A DNA stretch of 21,863 bases from Paracoccaceae bacterium (GTDB taxonomy: Bacteria > Pseudomonadota > Alphaproteobacteria > Rhodobacterales > Rhodobacteraceae), in the NCBI GenBank assembly GCA_026982255.1, contig JALSHL010000119.1:1-21863 (forward strand). The letters run 5' to 3'. Made by a program: the position numbers and the translations under genes. Below, piece after piece: positions 21,615 through 21,863 of the stretch (position 1 is its first letter; every line of letters starts with the position of its first letter). A model generated the notes under the pieces. The model searched no databases, had not been told where the DNA came from, and saw nothing but the letters and a program-made list of their open reading frames with translations.

Positions 21615-21863
21615 AACACCGGTTCCTCCGGCACATCCGGCGCTTTCGGATACACCACCGGTGCCTCCTCCCACGACGGGTTGTCCCGCTCGAACCCCTC
21701 CGGCACGGCGTCCGGCCCGTCCATGAAAATCTGCGATCCGAAATAGTGCAGCCGTCGCGACAGCGCCCGCATCCGCTCGCCGGTGATTTCGTCGAACAGG
21801 GCGCGGTATTCGGTGTTTTGCAGCAGGCTGTCGATACGGGCGCGGTGCGCGGCAACGCAGCTT
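21611..21863 (-). CDS. Unidentified protein, C-terminal fragment (5' end outside window)
   Basis: A minus-strand frame is open from the window edge to a TAG at 21611-21613 and encodes 83 residues. The sequence includes RIDSLLQNTEYRALFDEI, SRRLHYFGSQIFMDGP and a Pro-rich acidic end reading DVPEEPVF. C- or G-ended codons and the amphipathic character fit a real gene better than the other two frames on this strand. It converges on the sulfotransferase fusion with a four-base overlap of the stop codons. I do not recognise the family. Confidence 0.6.
   Translation of the reverse strand, partial: SCVAAHRARIDSLLQNTEYRALFDEITGERMRALSRRLHYFGSQIFMDGPDAVPEGFERDNPSWEEAPVVYPKAPDVPEEPVF

Noticed and set aside
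21580..21855. 91-residue minus-strand frame at the right edge
   Set aside because: Its Arg/Cys-rich composition is typical of a shifted frame; the neighbouring frame ending at 21611 looks like the real coding sequence.

Overview
The window looks like the chromosome of an alphaproteobacterium of the Rhodobacterales (roseobacter-type). This rests on the gene content seen: the division regulator MipZ, a DUF1013/TrcR-type cell-cycle regulator, a COQ9-family ubiquinone protein, a cysteine-free 73-residue L31, a small phasin, and a high-GC composition with C/G-ended codons. No database search was possible, so the taxon is inferred from gene families.

Left part (1-14409), mostly core genome. It starts inside trmD. 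A secreted unknown protein on the minus strand lies between trmD and rplS. Then come a membrane protein, rpmE, mipZ, a convergent D-alanyl-D-alanine carboxypeptidase with a SPOR domain, a phasin, clpS, an RsmC-like rRNA methyltransferase, and a short-chain dehydrogenase that lacks the usual catalytic lysine. These are followed by the TrcR-type regulator, a T2 ribonuclease, a minus-strand run coq9 - ilvE-like aminotransferase - quinone oxidoreductase, rpsU, a DxD glycosyltransferase-like protein and tRNA-Arg(CCG). The gap between coq9 and rpsU is filled by a 262-bp, strongly palindromic, MITE-like element with 31-bp imperfect terminal inverted repeats and TA flanks.

Right part (14537-21614), accessory. 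Immediately after tRNA-Arg there is a tight six-gene plus-strand run: a glycosyltransferase-methyltransferase fusion, a second stand-alone copy of the same glycosyltransferase, a GT2-type glycosyltransferase, an alpha/beta-hydrolase-like protein, a second methyltransferase, and a sulfotransferase fused to a second copy of the hydrolase-like domain. Genes overlap or lie within about 25 bp, so this is very probably one operon. I infer a cytoplasmic glycan-tailoring system that transfers sugars and adds methyl, sulfate and perhaps acyl groups. No flippase, polymerase, signal peptide or clear acceptor gene is visible, so the target is unknown. This locus is the best candidate for an undescribed system in the window.

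Regulatory structure. Convincing sigma-70-like promoters are visible before rpmE, the phasin gene, rpsU and tRNA-Arg. Clear hairpin terminators follow rplS, rpmE, the phasin gene, the TrcR gene and rpsU. Four of the six convergent gene pairs overlap at their 3' ends, with interlocked stop codons. The window ends inside an unidentified minus-strand gene.
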